From CAYFPX01 sp964519895 (GTDB lineage Bacteria > Myxococcota_A > UBA796 > CAJQPC01), in NCBI GenBank assembly GCA_964519895.1, contig CAZFLE010000001.1, forward strand, positions 124,001-188,000: a stretch of 64,000 bases of DNA, in the 5' to 3' direction. Below the pieces are notes generated by a model. The model worked only from the letters and a program-made list of their open reading frames with translations. It was not told the DNA's origin and made no database searches. Below are positions 1 through 12,027 of this stretch, in pieces (positions within the stretch are counted from its first letter, which is position 1; every line of letters starts with the position of its first letter). A program made the position numbers and the translations under genes.

Positions 1-1
1 C

Positions 2-757
2 GGGTACGTCGACGACGACACCGACTGCGACGACACCAGCGACCAGGCCTTCCCCGGCGGGATCGAGGTCTGCGACGACCTGGACAACGACTGCGACTAC
101 GTGGCGGACAACCCGTTCTTCACCGACGACCTGGACCGGCTGCTCGAGGACGACGAGCTCACCACCAACGCCAACGCCAGCCAGATCGTGGGCGTCGACG
201 ACGGCTACCTGAAGCTCACCACCTCGGCCGCAGCCCAGGTCGGCACGGCCTGGATTCCCACCGCCATCCCCGGCGACGTCTTCTACGCCCGCTTCACCGC
301 CGAGATCGGCGGCGGAGACGGCGGCGAAGGCATGGCCTTTGGCTTCTTGAGCGAGACCGATCCGACCAGCGTGGGCGCCAACAACGACGGGCTTGGCGTC
401 GGTGGACTGGCCGGGTACGCGATCGAGCTGGACATGGTCAAGAACGGCAACGACACCGCCGACGACCTGATCGCAATCGTGCAGACCGACTGGCTGGACA
501 ACGAAGAGCTGCAGATCCTGGAGCTGGCAGCGGGCAGTGCCCCCGACCTCCAGGACGTCGGGCCGGTCAAGGTCGAGGTCTTCGTGGACAACGGCACCGT
601 GACCGTCACGATCGACGACGCCGAGATCGTGAGCACCACCATCGCCGACTACGACCTGGGCGAAGCGATGGTCGGTTTCACCGCCAGCACGGGCACCCTG
701 ACCAACGAGCACCTGGTCGACGACGTGTACATCGGCTGTCCGTCGCGGGCGGACTGA
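2..757 (+). CDS. MopE-type surface protein with lectin-like C-terminal domain, 5' truncated
   Basis: The reading frame is open to the left edge, so the start lies outside the window; 251 residues are visible. The first 35 or so residues hold one complete Asp/Cys-rich MopE-type repeat (DCDD, then P-GG-E-C, then D-DCDY), a calcium-binding-like unit common in secreted myxobacterial proteins. The rest (about residues 40-250) reads like an all-beta, concanavalin/legume-lectin-like domain: alternating hydrophobic strands, a 'GGGDGGEGMAFGF' stretch, and a 'TVTVTIDD' strand near the end. The likely role is a surface or secreted adhesin, or a sugar-binding protein. No membrane helix or sorting tail is seen at the C-terminus. 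The lectin-like call is by fold impression only; the MopE repeat is clear. Confidence 0.75.
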   Translation, partial: GYVDDDTDCDDTSDQAFPGGIEVCDDLDNDCDYVADNPFFTDDLDRLLEDDELTTNANASQIVGVDDGYLKLTTSAAAQVGTAWIPTAIPGDVFYARFTAEIGGGDGGEGMAFGFLSETDPTSVGANNDGLGVGGLAGYAIELDMVKNGNDTADDLIAIVQTDWLDNEELQILELAAGSAPDLQDVGPVKVEVFVDNGTVTVTIDDAEIVSTTIADYDLGEAMVGFTASTGTLTNEHLVDDVYIGCPSRAD

Positions 758-782
758 GGCCAGGGTGGACTGAGAGCGCCGC

Positions 783-1058
783 TCAGCCCTCCTCGCAGCA
801 CCACGCGGCGGCCATCTCCTCCAGGTAGAGGGCGCGGCCGTGCTCCCGGTACAGCTCGGCCAGGCGGAGCATCAGCTCGGCCCGGGCTTCGCCCTGGATG
901 GCTGGGCTCTCCAGCAGCTTCTCGGCGGCGGCGATCTCGGCCAGGAGGTGGTCCTGGGCGTTGTCCGAAGGGGTGGCAGCTGGGGCCGGCTGTACCGCCC
1001 TTGGGCCGGGTGCACAGGCGGCGGAGAGCAACAAGAGGATGAGGGGCTGGAGGGACAT
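783..1058 (-). CDS. small lipoprotein
   Basis: This 91-residue protein starts with a short signal peptide ending in the lipobox-like LSAAC, so it is probably a lipoprotein acylated at the Cys near residue 15. The mature part is Ala/Glu-rich and helical, and ends in WCCEEG. I chose the ATG at 1058 because GGAG lies 6 bases upstream and it puts the signal peptide at the N-terminus; an in-frame start at 1079 adds seven residues. It lies 55 bp behind the anti-sigma-like gene on the same strand, so it probably belongs to the sigma-factor operon. No family was recognised; a small accessory lipoprotein of the sigma system is an inference from position. Confidence 0.6.
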   Translation of the reverse strand: MSLQPLILLLLSAACAPGPRAVQPAPAATPSDNAQDHLLAEIAAAEKLLESPAIQGEARAELMLRLAELYREHGRALYLEEMAAAWCCEEG

Positions 1059-1113
1059 CGCGGGCTCCGGGCTCTGCAAGCACTACCGGCCACCCCGAGC
1101 CCTCGTTTCGCGC

Positions 1114-1671
1114 CTACTCGACCCGCAAGGTCTCGTGGGCGCATCCGGGTGCGACGCAGTCGTCTCCGACCCCGCCCGTGGCCTGGAAGGTCCACGTGCC
1201 CGGCACGTCGAACTCCCACGCCACCAGACCGTCATCGGTGGTGACCTGGCGCGGCTCGGGCGACGCGCTCACCGTCGCGATGGACACAGGGCCGGCGGGC
1301 CCCACGGCGAGCAGCCGGACGGGACCCTGCTCGGCCCGACTCACCCGGAACAGCACCCGGTCACCCAGGCGGTAGGTGGCCCCTGGCGCGGCGACCAGAG
1401 CCTCGCCGTCCCGCTCGATGGCGAGCTGCAGGCCCACCGCCGGCGCGGTCTCGGTGCCGCGCACCCGCGTGCTCGGCTGTTCGTCCACGACGGTCTCCAC
1501 CGAGTCCGTCGCCCCCCGCCCCAGCACCAGCACCAGGACGGCCAGGGCCAGGGCGGGTCCCACGACCCAGCGGCGGCGCCACCAGGGCACGGGATCCGGC
1601 CCCCAGGCCGGCGCCACCTCGGGCGCGGGCGGGGTGTCCAGGGCGCGGACCAGGTCGTCGATCTCAGGCAT
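1114..1671 (-). CDS. single-pass membrane protein, putative anti-sigma factor
   Basis: The 185-residue protein has a short acidic cytoplasmic start, a WWRRRW stop-transfer-like patch and one strong membrane helix (about residues 36-50, VVGPALALAVLVLVLG), then an extracytoplasmic all-beta domain. Its ATG overlaps the 3' end of the upstream sigma factor gene by 8 bases, the usual arrangement for an ECF sigma factor and its anti-sigma partner. The domain phrase 'DRVLFRVSRAEQG' closely resembles 'ERVLFRVGTSHAG' in the protein at 55496-56194, which also follows a sigma gene, so the two look like paralogues. No zinc-binding HxxxCxxC anti-sigma motif is present, so the function rests on context and topology. 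Confidence 0.6.
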   Translation of the reverse strand: MPEIDDLVRALDTPPAPEVAPAWGPDPVPWWRRRWVVGPALALAVLVLVLGRGATDSVETVVDEQPSTRVRGTETAPAVGLQLAIERDGEALVAAPGATYRLGDRVLFRVSRAEQGPVRLLAVGPAGPVSIATVSASPEPRQVTTDDGLVAWEFDVPGTWTFQATGGVGDDCVAPGCAHETLRVE

Positions 1672-2236
1672 GACCCAGCTCCTGCTTGAGCGTCTTGCGG
1701 GCGCGATTCAGCCGCATCCGGACGGCACCCGAGCGCATGCCCAGGATCTCTCCCACCTCGGTGGCGTTGAAGCCTTCGATGACCAGCAACAGGATGCGCC
1801 GGTCCTTGGCGTTCAGGCCGTGCAGGGCCGAGACCAGCAGGTCCCGGGTCGCGGTGGGGTCGGTCAGCTCGCCGACCACCTCGCCCTTGAGCTCTGTGTA
1901 GCGGCTGTCGGGCTTGCGGGCGTCGTGGCCCGCGTTGGCGGCGATCCGGTAGACCCACGCCTTGAAGGGGCGGCCGTGCTGGTACTTGCGCCGGTGGCGG
2001 TGCACTCGAATGAAGGTCTCCTGGAGCGCGTCCTCGGCCTGGGAGCGCGAGCCGGTGCGGCGCACCAGGAAGCGGATCAGGGGATCCTTCCAGCGCGCAT
2101 ACAGCACCTCGAAGGCCCGTCTGTCTTCGTGTTGGACCCGCTGCATCAGCTCCTCGTCGCTCAGGAGGCCCCTCTCGTCTTGGGAAGGCACGTGGACGTC
2201 TGGACCTGCTACTGCGGGGGGCGGGCGAAGTGTCAC
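1664..2236 (-). CDS. ECF-type RNA polymerase sigma factor
   Basis: This 190-residue protein has the two-domain ECF sigma-70 layout. Region 2 covers about residues 30-95 (AFEVLYARWKDPLIRFLVRR, then AEDALQETFIRVHRHR, then FKAWVYRIAANAGHD) and region 4 about 130-185 (LNAKDRRILLLVIEGFNATEVGEILGM followed by the recognition helix GAVRMRLNRARKTLKQEL). It would direct RNA polymerase to its own promoter class. It is the first gene of a minus-strand operon with the putative anti-sigma (8-base overlap) and a lipoprotein. The GTG at 2236 is the longest start; a GTG at 2191, just before the conserved part, is also possible. Two palindromes lie between it and the divergent gene at 2296. Confidence 0.9.
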   Translation of the reverse strand: MTLRPPPAVAGPDVHVPSQDERGLLSDEELMQRVQHEDRRAFEVLYARWKDPLIRFLVRRTGSRSQAEDALQETFIRVHRHRRKYQHGRPFKAWVYRIAANAGHDARKPDSRYTELKGEVVGELTDPTATRDLLVSALHGLNAKDRRILLLVIEGFNATEVGEILGMRSGAVRMRLNRARKTLKQELGHA

Positions 2237-2272
2237 ACGCCCGGCGTGGGCTCACCGTTCAGGAGCTCCTGA
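2236..2272. promoter_or_regulatory. two palindromes in a divergent promoter gap
   Basis: The 59-bp gap between the sigma factor gene (minus) and the TPR gene (plus) holds CACGCC-C-GGCGTG at 2236-2248 and the perfect 14-base palindrome TCAGGAGCTCCTGA at 2259-2272. The first overlaps the longest sigma start codon, which argues for the downstream start at 2191. Both could be operators for a dimeric regulator; no binding protein can be named. Confidence 0.4.
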
Positions 2273-2295
2273 CTTCCCCCGATTAGACCAGGGTC

Positions 2296-4359
2296 ATGCG
2301 ACGTCGTCTCATCGGTGCCCTGATCGCGGTCGGGCTGGGCGTCCACACGTCGGCGCTGGCCGCCCGCGGGCCGTCGCTCCAAGGGCTCTGTGACCCGGCC
2401 GCGCCCCAGCCGGCCTTTGCCCAGGACGACGCGTTTCGGGTGCTGCTGACCCGCATGGCCGGGCCGGCAGAGTCGGTCCGAACCGCCCAGGACCAGTGGC
2501 TGCCCGGGGAACAGGGCAGGGTTCGCCAGATCGGCATGGCGGGTAGCGATGCCCTTCGCGGCTCCGCGGACTCGCTGCCGGGCCACCAGGCGCTCCAGTG
2601 GCAGCGCACCGCGTGCTTCGTCCAGGGGCCGGGTGCCGCGGGTGCGCTGGGTCGCGCCGCAGGGGCCCACGTCGTGATCTGGGGCCAGGCGGCCTGTGCA
2701 CCGGGAGACGAGCTGGAGCTGGGCTGTGCCCGCTCGGGGCGGATCGGCGAGCTGCGGGCCGGGGTCACGGTGCTCGCCGAGCTCCCCCAGGCCCGCCCGC
2801 CCGAAGCCGGGTGGCGCCCGGTCCCCTTGCCCCACCCGGTCAACTGGGGCGTGCCGGTCCGGGACCTCGACGGGGGACAGGCGCTCTTGAACCTGGTCCA
2901 GGGGCTCGAGCGGCTCCAGCAAGGGGCACCGGCCAGCGCGGCGCTCCTGTTCGAGCGGGCTGGCTCCCAGGCCTCGGGGCTCCAGGTCGAGGCGCTCCTG
3001 TTGGCTGGCGACACCCAGGGCGCGCGAGAGGTGGCCGAGCTGGAGCTGGCCCGGTCCGAGCGCATCGGTGGCCCCCGACACGCCCGGGCCCTGGTGTCGA
3101 TGGCCGGTGTGCACTGGTTCCGGGAGCGGCAGCCGATGGCTCGCCAGGCGCTGGACCAGGCGGTCCAGGTCGCCAAGGCCGCTGGAGACCGGCACGTGGC
3201 GGCCTATGCCACGCTTCAGCTGGGGCTTTTGGACGAACAGGTCGGGGACCAGGCCGGCGCTGAGTCCGCCTATGCGTCCCTGGTGGACCACACCTTCCTG
3301 AGCCACGACCGGGAGCTCCGGGCCGAGGTCCAGGCCGGACTGGGCCGGACCCGTCAGGCCCAGGGTCGGTTCGTCGCCGCTCACGACGCGTGGCTGCTGG
3401 CGCTCCCGGCCTACCAGGACGCCGCGGATCCCTGGGCCCTGGCGGTGGTGTTCGATGGCCTGGCGAGCACAGGCGGTCGGTTCGAGCAGGCCCGACGGGC
3501 GGGCTGGCTGACCCAGTCCCGGGACCTGTGGCGGGACCTGGGCCAGGACGAGCGCGCGTTGGAGGCGAACCTGGGCCTGGTGGCACTGGCGGCCCAGAGC
3601 GAGCGACCGGTGCGGGAGTCCCGGGCGGACTGGGAGGCGCGGCTCTCCGACGCCCTCGCCGCGGGGCGGGGCCTGAGCGCGGTGCTCGTAGGCACGGCCG
3701 ATCCGGGGCGTGTCGACGGGCTGCACCGGGACCTGGCGAGGATCGCGATGGTCTTGGGCCATGTCGACGAGGCCCGGAGCTGGCTCCAGGTGGCTGGGGC
3801 CAGTCCCGGGGAGCAGGCGGTCATCGAGCGCGGACTGGCCGAGGTGCTGCGCGGGCAGGACGGGGCCGCTGCTCTGGCGCTGTACATGGACGCGCTGGCC
3901 CACGCGGAACAAGCCGGCCTGCTGCGGGAACAGGCCCGCATCGCCGCCCGCATCGCGGATCTGCAGCGCAAAGTCCTGCGGGACGTCGCCGAGGCTCAGC
4001 GTTGGTCCGGGCGCACCCTGGACCTGCACGATCGCGCCCTGGCGGCCGACGACCTGCCCCACGACGCGGCGGAGTGGGCCCGCATCGGCGACGTGGCGAT
4101 GTTCATCCAGCGGAACGAGCCGGCCCTGGCAGCCTATGAACAGGCCGAGGCGGTGGACCTCGAGGCGGGGCCACCGGACGACCCCCAGCTGCCCTGCAAG
4201 GTGGGCTGGGCGCTGTTCGAGCTGGGACGCTACGACCACGCCGTGCTGGCCTATGAGCGGGGGGTGCGCGTGGCCGCGGCCCGAGGCGCCGAAGGACTGG
4301 CGAGGAGCTGCAGCGTGGGTGCGCAGCGGGCCCGGGACGCAGCCCGCAGCGTCGACTGA
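2296..4359 (+). CDS. secreted/periplasmic TPR-repeat protein
   Basis: A 687-residue protein with an N-terminal signal peptide (MRRRL, hydrophobic core, cleavage likely near ALAA at about residue 20). From about residue 190 to the end it is a chain of helical hairpins of TPR type with repeated A-A/E-L-G patterns such as 'ALVSMAGVHWFRERQPMARQAL' cut into 34-residue steps, typical of a protein-protein scaffold. The N-terminal 150 residues look like a small alpha/beta domain with the phrase 'GAHVVIWGQAAC', which may resemble periplasmic binding-like modules. It starts a plus-strand run with a secreted protein and a giant kinase. The partner and exact role are unknown; the TPR content is the firm part. 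Confidence 0.75.
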   Translation: MRRRLIGALIAVGLGVHTSALAARGPSLQGLCDPAAPQPAFAQDDAFRVLLTRMAGPAESVRTAQDQWLPGEQGRVRQIGMAGSDALRGSADSLPGHQALQWQRTACFVQGPGAAGALGRAAGAHVVIWGQAACAPGDELELGCARSGRIGELRAGVTVLAELPQARPPEAGWRPVPLPHPVNWGVPVRDLDGGQALLNLVQGLERLQQGAPASAALLFERAGSQASGLQVEALLLAGDTQGAREVAELELARSERIGGPRHARALVSMAGVHWFRERQPMARQALDQAVQVAKAAGDRHVAAYATLQLGLLDEQVGDQAGAESAYASLVDHTFLSHDRELRAEVQAGLGRTRQAQGRFVAAHDAWLLALPAYQDAADPWALAVVFDGLASTGGRFEQARRAGWLTQSRDLWRDLGQDERALEANLGLVALAAQSERPVRESRADWEARLSDALAAGRGLSAVLVGTADPGRVDGLHRDLARIAMVLGHVDEARSWLQVAGASPGEQAVIERGLAEVLRGQDGAAALALYMDALAHAEQAGLLREQARIAARIADLQRKVLRDVAEAQRWSGRTLDLHDRALAADDLPHDAAEWARIGDVAMFIQRNEPALAAYEQAEAVDLEAGPPDDPQLPCKVGWALFELGRYDHAVLAYERGVRVAAARGAEGLARSCSVGAQRARDAARSVD

Positions 4360-4430
4360 AGGGATTCAATCCGGCTGCAATCGCCCTCAGCGCGGCTCGG
4401 CGCCACTCTTGGGTCCTTCCAGGAGCACCC

Positions 4431-5501
4431 ATGGGCCGCGCCGCCGCCTCCCTTCCCCGCCGTCTCGTCGTCCGGGTCTTCGTGGCGCTCGTGTTGCTGG
4501 GTGGCCTCTCGACTGCCCAGGCTTCGCCGAACAAGGCCATCTCCCAGACATCGATCAAGCTGGCCGACCTGATCGAGAACGAGCCCGTCTGGCAGGCCCA
4601 GGACAGCCACACCTGGACCTGGAGAGAAGAAGACGCCCCGGCCGTCACGCCCGATCCGTCCCAGGCCGACGGCAGCTCCGGTGGACCCGAGTGGCGACCC
4701 TGGCGCCACGACTGGACCATCAACCTTGTGTCCGGCGGCGCGAGCACCGGCGTCCAGGGGCCCACCCTTGGGGGCCCGAACAACGGCGTGTCCCTGGGCA
4801 AGGCCGATGCCTCCGCGTCGGGCTCCGTGGGCCTCGAGAACCACGGCAGCGACGTGCTGGGGCTCGGCCTGCGGGTCCGGGGCACGGCCAAGGCGTCGTC
4901 GAACCTGGTCGATGCCCGGAGCGGTGGCGAGGTCCTGGCCGGCAACGACGACCGCGCCGCGGGCATCGGGGCCCGTCTCAGCGCTTCCCTGGGGGCCGAT
5001 GCCCGGAGCACCGGTGACGTGCAGCTCAACCGCCGTGGCCTGGGCGCCAAGGGCAAGCTCCAGGCCTTCGTGGGGGCCAAGGCCACCGGCGCGATCCCCG
5101 TGAACCTGGTGCTGTGCGGCCTGCAGACCATGGTGGCAGGCACTGCCCAGGTCTCGGCCGGCGCGGGTGCCAAGGGCGACTTCGCGGCCCACTTCGACTG
5201 GCGCGCCCTGACCCTGGAGCTCGGCGCGGGTGCGTCGGCGACCCTGGGTCTCGGCGCGGGCCTGGGCGCCAAGGTGCGCATCGACGCGGGGGCGCTGGTG
5301 AACGACCCCAAGGCCGTGTGGAAGTGCCTCCAGGATCAGCTGGCCAGCCTGGGGCGGCTGTCCCAGCGTGCGGGGGGGTGGCTCGTGGATCAGGCCCGAC
5401 GGCTGGCCCCGTTGAAGGCCTCTGACCAGGCCGTGCCCCTCGACGACGTGGTCCAGGACCTGGACGACGTCCTGGGTGGCGTCCTGAGCATCGGCTGTTG
5501 A
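4431..5501 (+). CDS. secreted Gly/Ala-rich protein of unknown function
   Basis: A 356-residue protein with a clear signal peptide (positive start LPRRLVVR, hydrophobic stretch, cleavage near AQA-SPNK at about residue 29). The mature part is rich in Gly, Ala and Ser, with repeating 'GLGAKxxxxxGAKA' and 'GAGASATLGLGAGLGAK' patterns between about residues 120 and 290, suggesting a beta-rich or glycine-zipper-like fold. The ATG has a good ribosome-binding site (AGGAG, 5 bases spacing). It lies 12 bp before the start chosen for the kinase at 5514, so the two are probably co-transcribed. I do not recognise a family; a secreted structural or pore-like protein is possible but unproven. Confidence 0.7.
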   Translation: MGRAAASLPRRLVVRVFVALVLLGGLSTAQASPNKAISQTSIKLADLIENEPVWQAQDSHTWTWREEDAPAVTPDPSQADGSSGGPEWRPWRHDWTINLVSGGASTGVQGPTLGGPNNGVSLGKADASASGSVGLENHGSDVLGLGLRVRGTAKASSNLVDARSGGEVLAGNDDRAAGIGARLSASLGADARSTGDVQLNRRGLGAKGKLQAFVGAKATGAIPVNLVLCGLQTMVAGTAQVSAGAGAKGDFAAHFDWRALTLELGAGASATLGLGAGLGAKVRIDAGALVNDPKAVWKCLQDQLASLGRLSQRAGGWLVDQARRLAPLKASDQAVPLDDVVQDLDDVLGGVLSIGC

Positions 5502-5513
5502 CCCGGAGTGGCC

Positions 5514-9076
<3,563 letters not shown>

Positions 9077-9080
<4 letters not shown>

Positions 9081-9976
9081 AGACCCCCCACGTCGGCCAC
9101 CGACCACCAGATGTCCCCATCCCAGCTCAGGTCGTCGTCCCAGGACCCGCCATAGGGGTAGTGGACCCCGTCGCCCCAGACCCCGGTGCCGTACCCGGCG
9201 TACCAGTCCCCCGCCGGGTCGTTCACGATCCACCCCGACGCGTCGTACCCCACCAGCACCGCGATGTGGCCCGCGCTGGTCCAGAAGCCGTGCACCACCA
9301 CCGGCCGCCCAGCGTCCAGGTGGTCCCGCAGGTCGTCCCGGGTGGCCCGGGTGCCGGAGCTGGAGGCCAGGCCCTCCCAGCTGTAGAGCTGGGCCAGGCC
9401 GCTCGGCGACTGGGCCTGGGACTTGCCGTAGACCAGGTAGAGCTCGTCGGGCGTCACAAAGCCCGTGCCGTACCAGCTCCCCAGGAGCATCGCCGCCGAG
9501 GTCACTCCACAGGTGCCGCTGGGCTCGTAGCGGTTGTCGTACTGGTAGAAGTAGGGCACGGCGAGGAAGCCGTCGGCTGCGGGCTCGGCGCTGGGCTCAG
9601 CGGTGCCTTCGCCCCCGTTTGTGACCGTGATGGTCAGGGTGTCCGTGGTGATGGCATTGCCCAGACTGTCCAGCCCGGTCAGTGTGACGACTCGCGGCGT
9701 GCCGGTGCCGGTGAAGGTGTAGGTCAGCGTGTCGCTGTCCCTCGGATTCCACGGGTCGCCCAGGCTCCAGCCGTCGGCGTCCAGGTGCACCGAGTGCACC
9801 GCTTCGGCGTGGACCTGGAACGTGACCGGGTTGGGCACGGTCGTGCCGTCAGCTGGGGACACGACCTGGACCCGGGCGGCCCGCCAGGGGTAGAGCGCGT
9901 CCGCGTGGTCGCCTTCGACGGCCGGGATGGGGGTCTCGAAGGCGGGACTGCAGGCCAGAAGGAAGAGCCAGCTCAT
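9077..9976 (-). CDS. lipoprotein with C39-like cysteine peptidase domain
   Basis: The 299-residue protein begins with a very short signal peptide and lipobox (LFLLAC, Cys 9). Residues about 35-125 look like an Ig/fibronectin-type beta domain, and after a short acidic linker comes a peptidase C39-like fold. The catalytic Cys sits in GTCGVTSAAML, the His in GHIAVLVGYD and an Asp/Asn-type third residue in WIVNDPAG, the classic papain-like order of bacterial C39_2 proteins. It is probably an outer-membrane-attached protease or amidase. It stands alone, convergent with the kinase and followed upstream by a separate winged-helix gene on the same strand. The family assignment is good; the substrate is unknown. 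Confidence 0.8.
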
Positions 9977-10004
9977 GGGGTCGCTCCGGTGTCTGACCCA
10001 AGGC

Positions 10005-10289
10005 CTATGGCCCCGACACCGGCGTCGGACTGTTGAACTTGTGACAATCGACCAGCGCGTAGCCGACCCCGTAGCAGGTGAGCAGGAAGCGCGGTCGCGA
10101 GGGGTCGGGCTCGAGCTTCTTGCGCACCCGGCGCACGGTGGTGTCGATGGTCCGGGTCAGGGCGTAGGGGCTGTAGCCCCAGACCTCTCGGAGCAGGTCT
10201 TGTCGGGAGACCGGCTGGCCGCCGTGGCGTGCGAGGCACTCGAGCAGTCGGATCTCCGTCGGCGTGAACCGGGTCTCGGGGTCGGGCAC
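10005..10289 (-). CDS. stand-alone OmpR-type winged-helix DNA-binding protein
   Basis: A small protein (94 residues from GTG 10289) that is almost only a Trans_reg_C winged helix: 'FTPTEIRLLECLARHGG' (helix 1), 'VSRQDLLREVWGY' (helix 2), 'RTIDTTVRRVRKKLEPD' (recognition helix) and 'LLTCYGVGYALV' (C-terminal hairpin). No receiver domain is present. The frame stays open upstream into the opposite gene, but a start at 10289 fits best: GAGG lies 6 bases upstream, and it leaves a real intergenic gap. An ATG at 10379 would share its CATG with the start of the divergent gene. It probably binds DNA as a partner or antagonist of a regulator lacking this domain; the divergent FHA protein is the obvious candidate. 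Confidence 0.7.
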   Translation of the reverse strand: MPDPETRFTPTEIRLLECLARHGGQPVSRQDLLREVWGYSPYALTRTIDTTVRRVRKKLEPDPSRPRFLLTCYGVGYALVDCHKFNSPTPVSGP

Positions 10290-10377
10290 GGCAGGCCTCG
10301 GGTGCGCCCCAGTGTCCGGCGTCCCGGGACCTGCCCCGATTGCAGGGGGATTGAACGCGGTGCGGTAGAACGGGGGC

Positions 10378-11415
10378 ATGCGCCCGACCGGTCCGCCCGC
10401 CGACGCCCCGGACCAGAGCGAGCTCTCGGTCACCCACGAGATCGCGGGCAGCTGGTTTCTGGAGGTCGGCGACGACGAGGCGCTCACGGTGGCCGGTCGC
10501 GGGCTGGTGATCGGGCGGGACCCCAGCTGCGACCTGGTTCTCACCGATCGGACCGCCAGCCAGCGGCAGGCGGTGGTGTTGCCGATGGGCCCGCGGCTCG
10601 AGGTGCTCGCCCTGGGCCGCAACCCGACCCTGGTCGACGGCGAGCGCGTCCAGACCCGGGCCTGGCTGACCCCCGGCCAGGTGCTCGAAGTCCCCGGCCT
10701 GCGCCTGCGCGTCGGGCGCATCGGCGGGGTCTCCGGGACCCGGCGCCGGTGGCTGGTGCGCGCCCCCGAGGGCTCCTATGGCCTGCGCCAGCTTCCGATG
10801 TCCCTGGGCGGGGGCACCACGGACAGCGTGCAGCTCTTCGGCTGGCCCCCAGGTGCCCTGCACTTCCGGCTCCAGGACGGCCTGCTGGTGTTCGAGACCG
10901 GGGTGGCGCTGCAGCACGGCAGCCGCGAGGTCCCCGCCGGCGCCGTCGAGGTCGCGTCGCCTGGCGATGCCTTCACGGTGGCGGTGTGCACGGTCCACCT
11001 CCACCGGGAGCGGGTCTCCCAGAGCGGCGGGACCGAGCTGGTCGAGGCGTCCGGACGCCCCTTGGCCGCGCGCTTCGAGTTCATGGCCCGCGGTGGCGCC
11101 CTGACCGTCGACTACGGCGCAGGAGCGCCCATCCGAGTGGAGCTGCCCGAGCTCCGGGCCCGGTTGGTGGCGGCCCTGCTGAGCCCGCCCCGGGGCTACA
11201 CCCCCGGCGAGTACCTGCCCGACGACATCCTGATCCCGGCCATCTGGTCCGGCAATGCCGCGCGCACGCGCACCGACCTGAACGTGCTCCTGCACCACAC
11301 CCGCAAGGCCCTGGTCCGGGCCGGTCTGAACCCGGCCCAAGTGCTGTCGCGGGCCAAGACCGGCGGGTCGACCTGTTTCCTGCTGGCCCCGGACGCCCAG
11401 GTCGAGGTGGTCTAG
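10378..11415 (+). CDS. FHA-domain protein with C-terminal winged-helix-like region
   Basis: 345 residues. An N-terminal FHA domain (about residues 20-110) shows the phosphothreonine-binding signature VIGRDPSCDLVL, then a Ser/Arg loop (TASQRQ) and NPTLVDGERV. A second FHA-like beta sandwich may span about 125-215. The C-terminal 95 residues (VELPELRARLVAALL ... ARTRTDLNVLLHHTRKALVRAGL) resemble the winged helix of SARP/OmpR-type activators. The likely role is a transcription factor that reads phosphothreonine from one of the local Ser/Thr kinases and carries it to DNA. It is divergent from the stand-alone winged-helix gene. The FHA call is firm; the DNA-binding end is a reasoned guess. Confidence 0.8.
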   Translation: MRPTGPPADAPDQSELSVTHEIAGSWFLEVGDDEALTVAGRGLVIGRDPSCDLVLTDRTASQRQAVVLPMGPRLEVLALGRNPTLVDGERVQTRAWLTPGQVLEVPGLRLRVGRIGGVSGTRRRWLVRAPEGSYGLRQLPMSLGGGTTDSVQLFGWPPGALHFRLQDGLLVFETGVALQHGSREVPAGAVEVASPGDAFTVAVCTVHLHRERVSQSGGTELVEASGRPLAARFEFMARGGALTVDYGAGAPIRVELPELRARLVAALLSPPRGYTPGEYLPDDILIPAIWSGNAARTRTDLNVLLHHTRKALVRAGLNPAQVLSRAKTGGSTCFLLAPDAQVEVV

Positions 11416-11568
11416 CTGTGGGCGCTTGGTCGACCAGATCGGCCTGAGGCGGACGTCGGCGCTTTCATGTTTCCTCCACGGGTGTCGTCGTCGGGCGTCG
11501 AGGCGGACAGGGTGCCAATTGGGGCGATTTCTGTGTCGGGACCCGGGTCGGGAGGGTCGCGAGAGAAC

Positions 11569-11654
11569 GAAACAGGGGTCAGGAACCTTTTGTTAAGCAT
11601 TATGAGAACAGGCATAGACTATTATGAATAGCCAATCTGTATCCGGGGCATGAC
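11569..11654. repeat. 86-bp dispersed repeat with conserved ends (copy 1)
   Basis: A 34-base block at 11569-11602 (starting GAAACAGGGGTCAGGAACC, ending TAAGCATTA) is identical to 45909-45942. In both copies a middle of 41 bases follows that is only partly similar, and then the identical 11-mer CGGGGCATGAC (11644-11654 here). Identical spacing shows one element, not chance. The surrounding 11416-11568 and 11655-11744 contain no gene I can support. It is probably a short mobile element of REP or IS200-related type; that class is an inference. Confidence 0.75.
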
Positions 11655-11744
11655 GCCGGGTTGGGTGGCGTAGGCGAGCTATGAGCCCGGTGCGCGGTGC
11701 GCACGGTCACCGGCCCTCCGAGGCTGGCGCAACGGCGCCGCCGG

Positions 11745-11831
11745 TCAGGCGGTCGCCACGGCGCGTCGTGGATGCTTGAAGAGCTTCAGGAGGTGGTAGG
11801 CCATGCAGACGAGGTCCCACTCCTGCGCCAC
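11745..11831 (-). pseudogene. C-terminal remnant of a transposase (IS1182-like)
   Basis: Read on the minus strand, 28 codons ending in TGA encode VAQEWDLVCMAYHLLKLF followed by a short basic tail. The W-LVC-AY-L--L pattern is the characteristic C-terminus of DDE transposases of the IS1182 type. Nothing upstream continues the frame; instead the IS-end repeats begin within a few bases, so the gene appears truncated by another insertion or deletion. Too short for any function. Confidence 0.6.
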
Positions 11832-12027
11832 AGGCCCGGCCCGAACGCGACAACCGCCGCACAGGTTCCGCCCGAACGCGACAAATGGCCCTGCGAGCAC
11901 GCCTTAAGAGCCCGATCAGGCCGTCGCAGGGCCTTGCAGACCTCGACGAGCGGGCTCTCGGACCCGATCTGTCGCGTTCAGGTGGGACCTATGCGGCGCC
12001 TGTCGCGTTGAGGTGGGACCTGTGTGG
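11827..12027. mobile_element. paired IS-end repeats, remnant of IS21-like elements
   Basis: Two tandem units lie on each side of an 86-bp core. Left: 11827-11852 and 11857-11883, both ending CCCGAACGCGACA, 31 bases apart. Right: 11970-11996 (TGTCGCGTTCAGGTGGGACC plus 7 bases) and 12001-12027 (TGTCGCGTTGAGGTGGGACC plus 7 bases), also 31 bases apart. Left and right are inverted copies. Multiple 20-base terminal repeats starting TGT are typical of IS21-family ends. The TGT sides face the core, so these look like two outward-pointing ends whose bodies have been lost. The family name is an inference from recall of IS21 termini. Confidence 0.5.

Noticed and set aside
11827..12027. A complete small non-autonomous transposon bounded by the repeats
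   Set aside because: The TGT ends of the repeats face the 86-bp core, not the outside, so they cannot be the two ends of one element with that core as its body.
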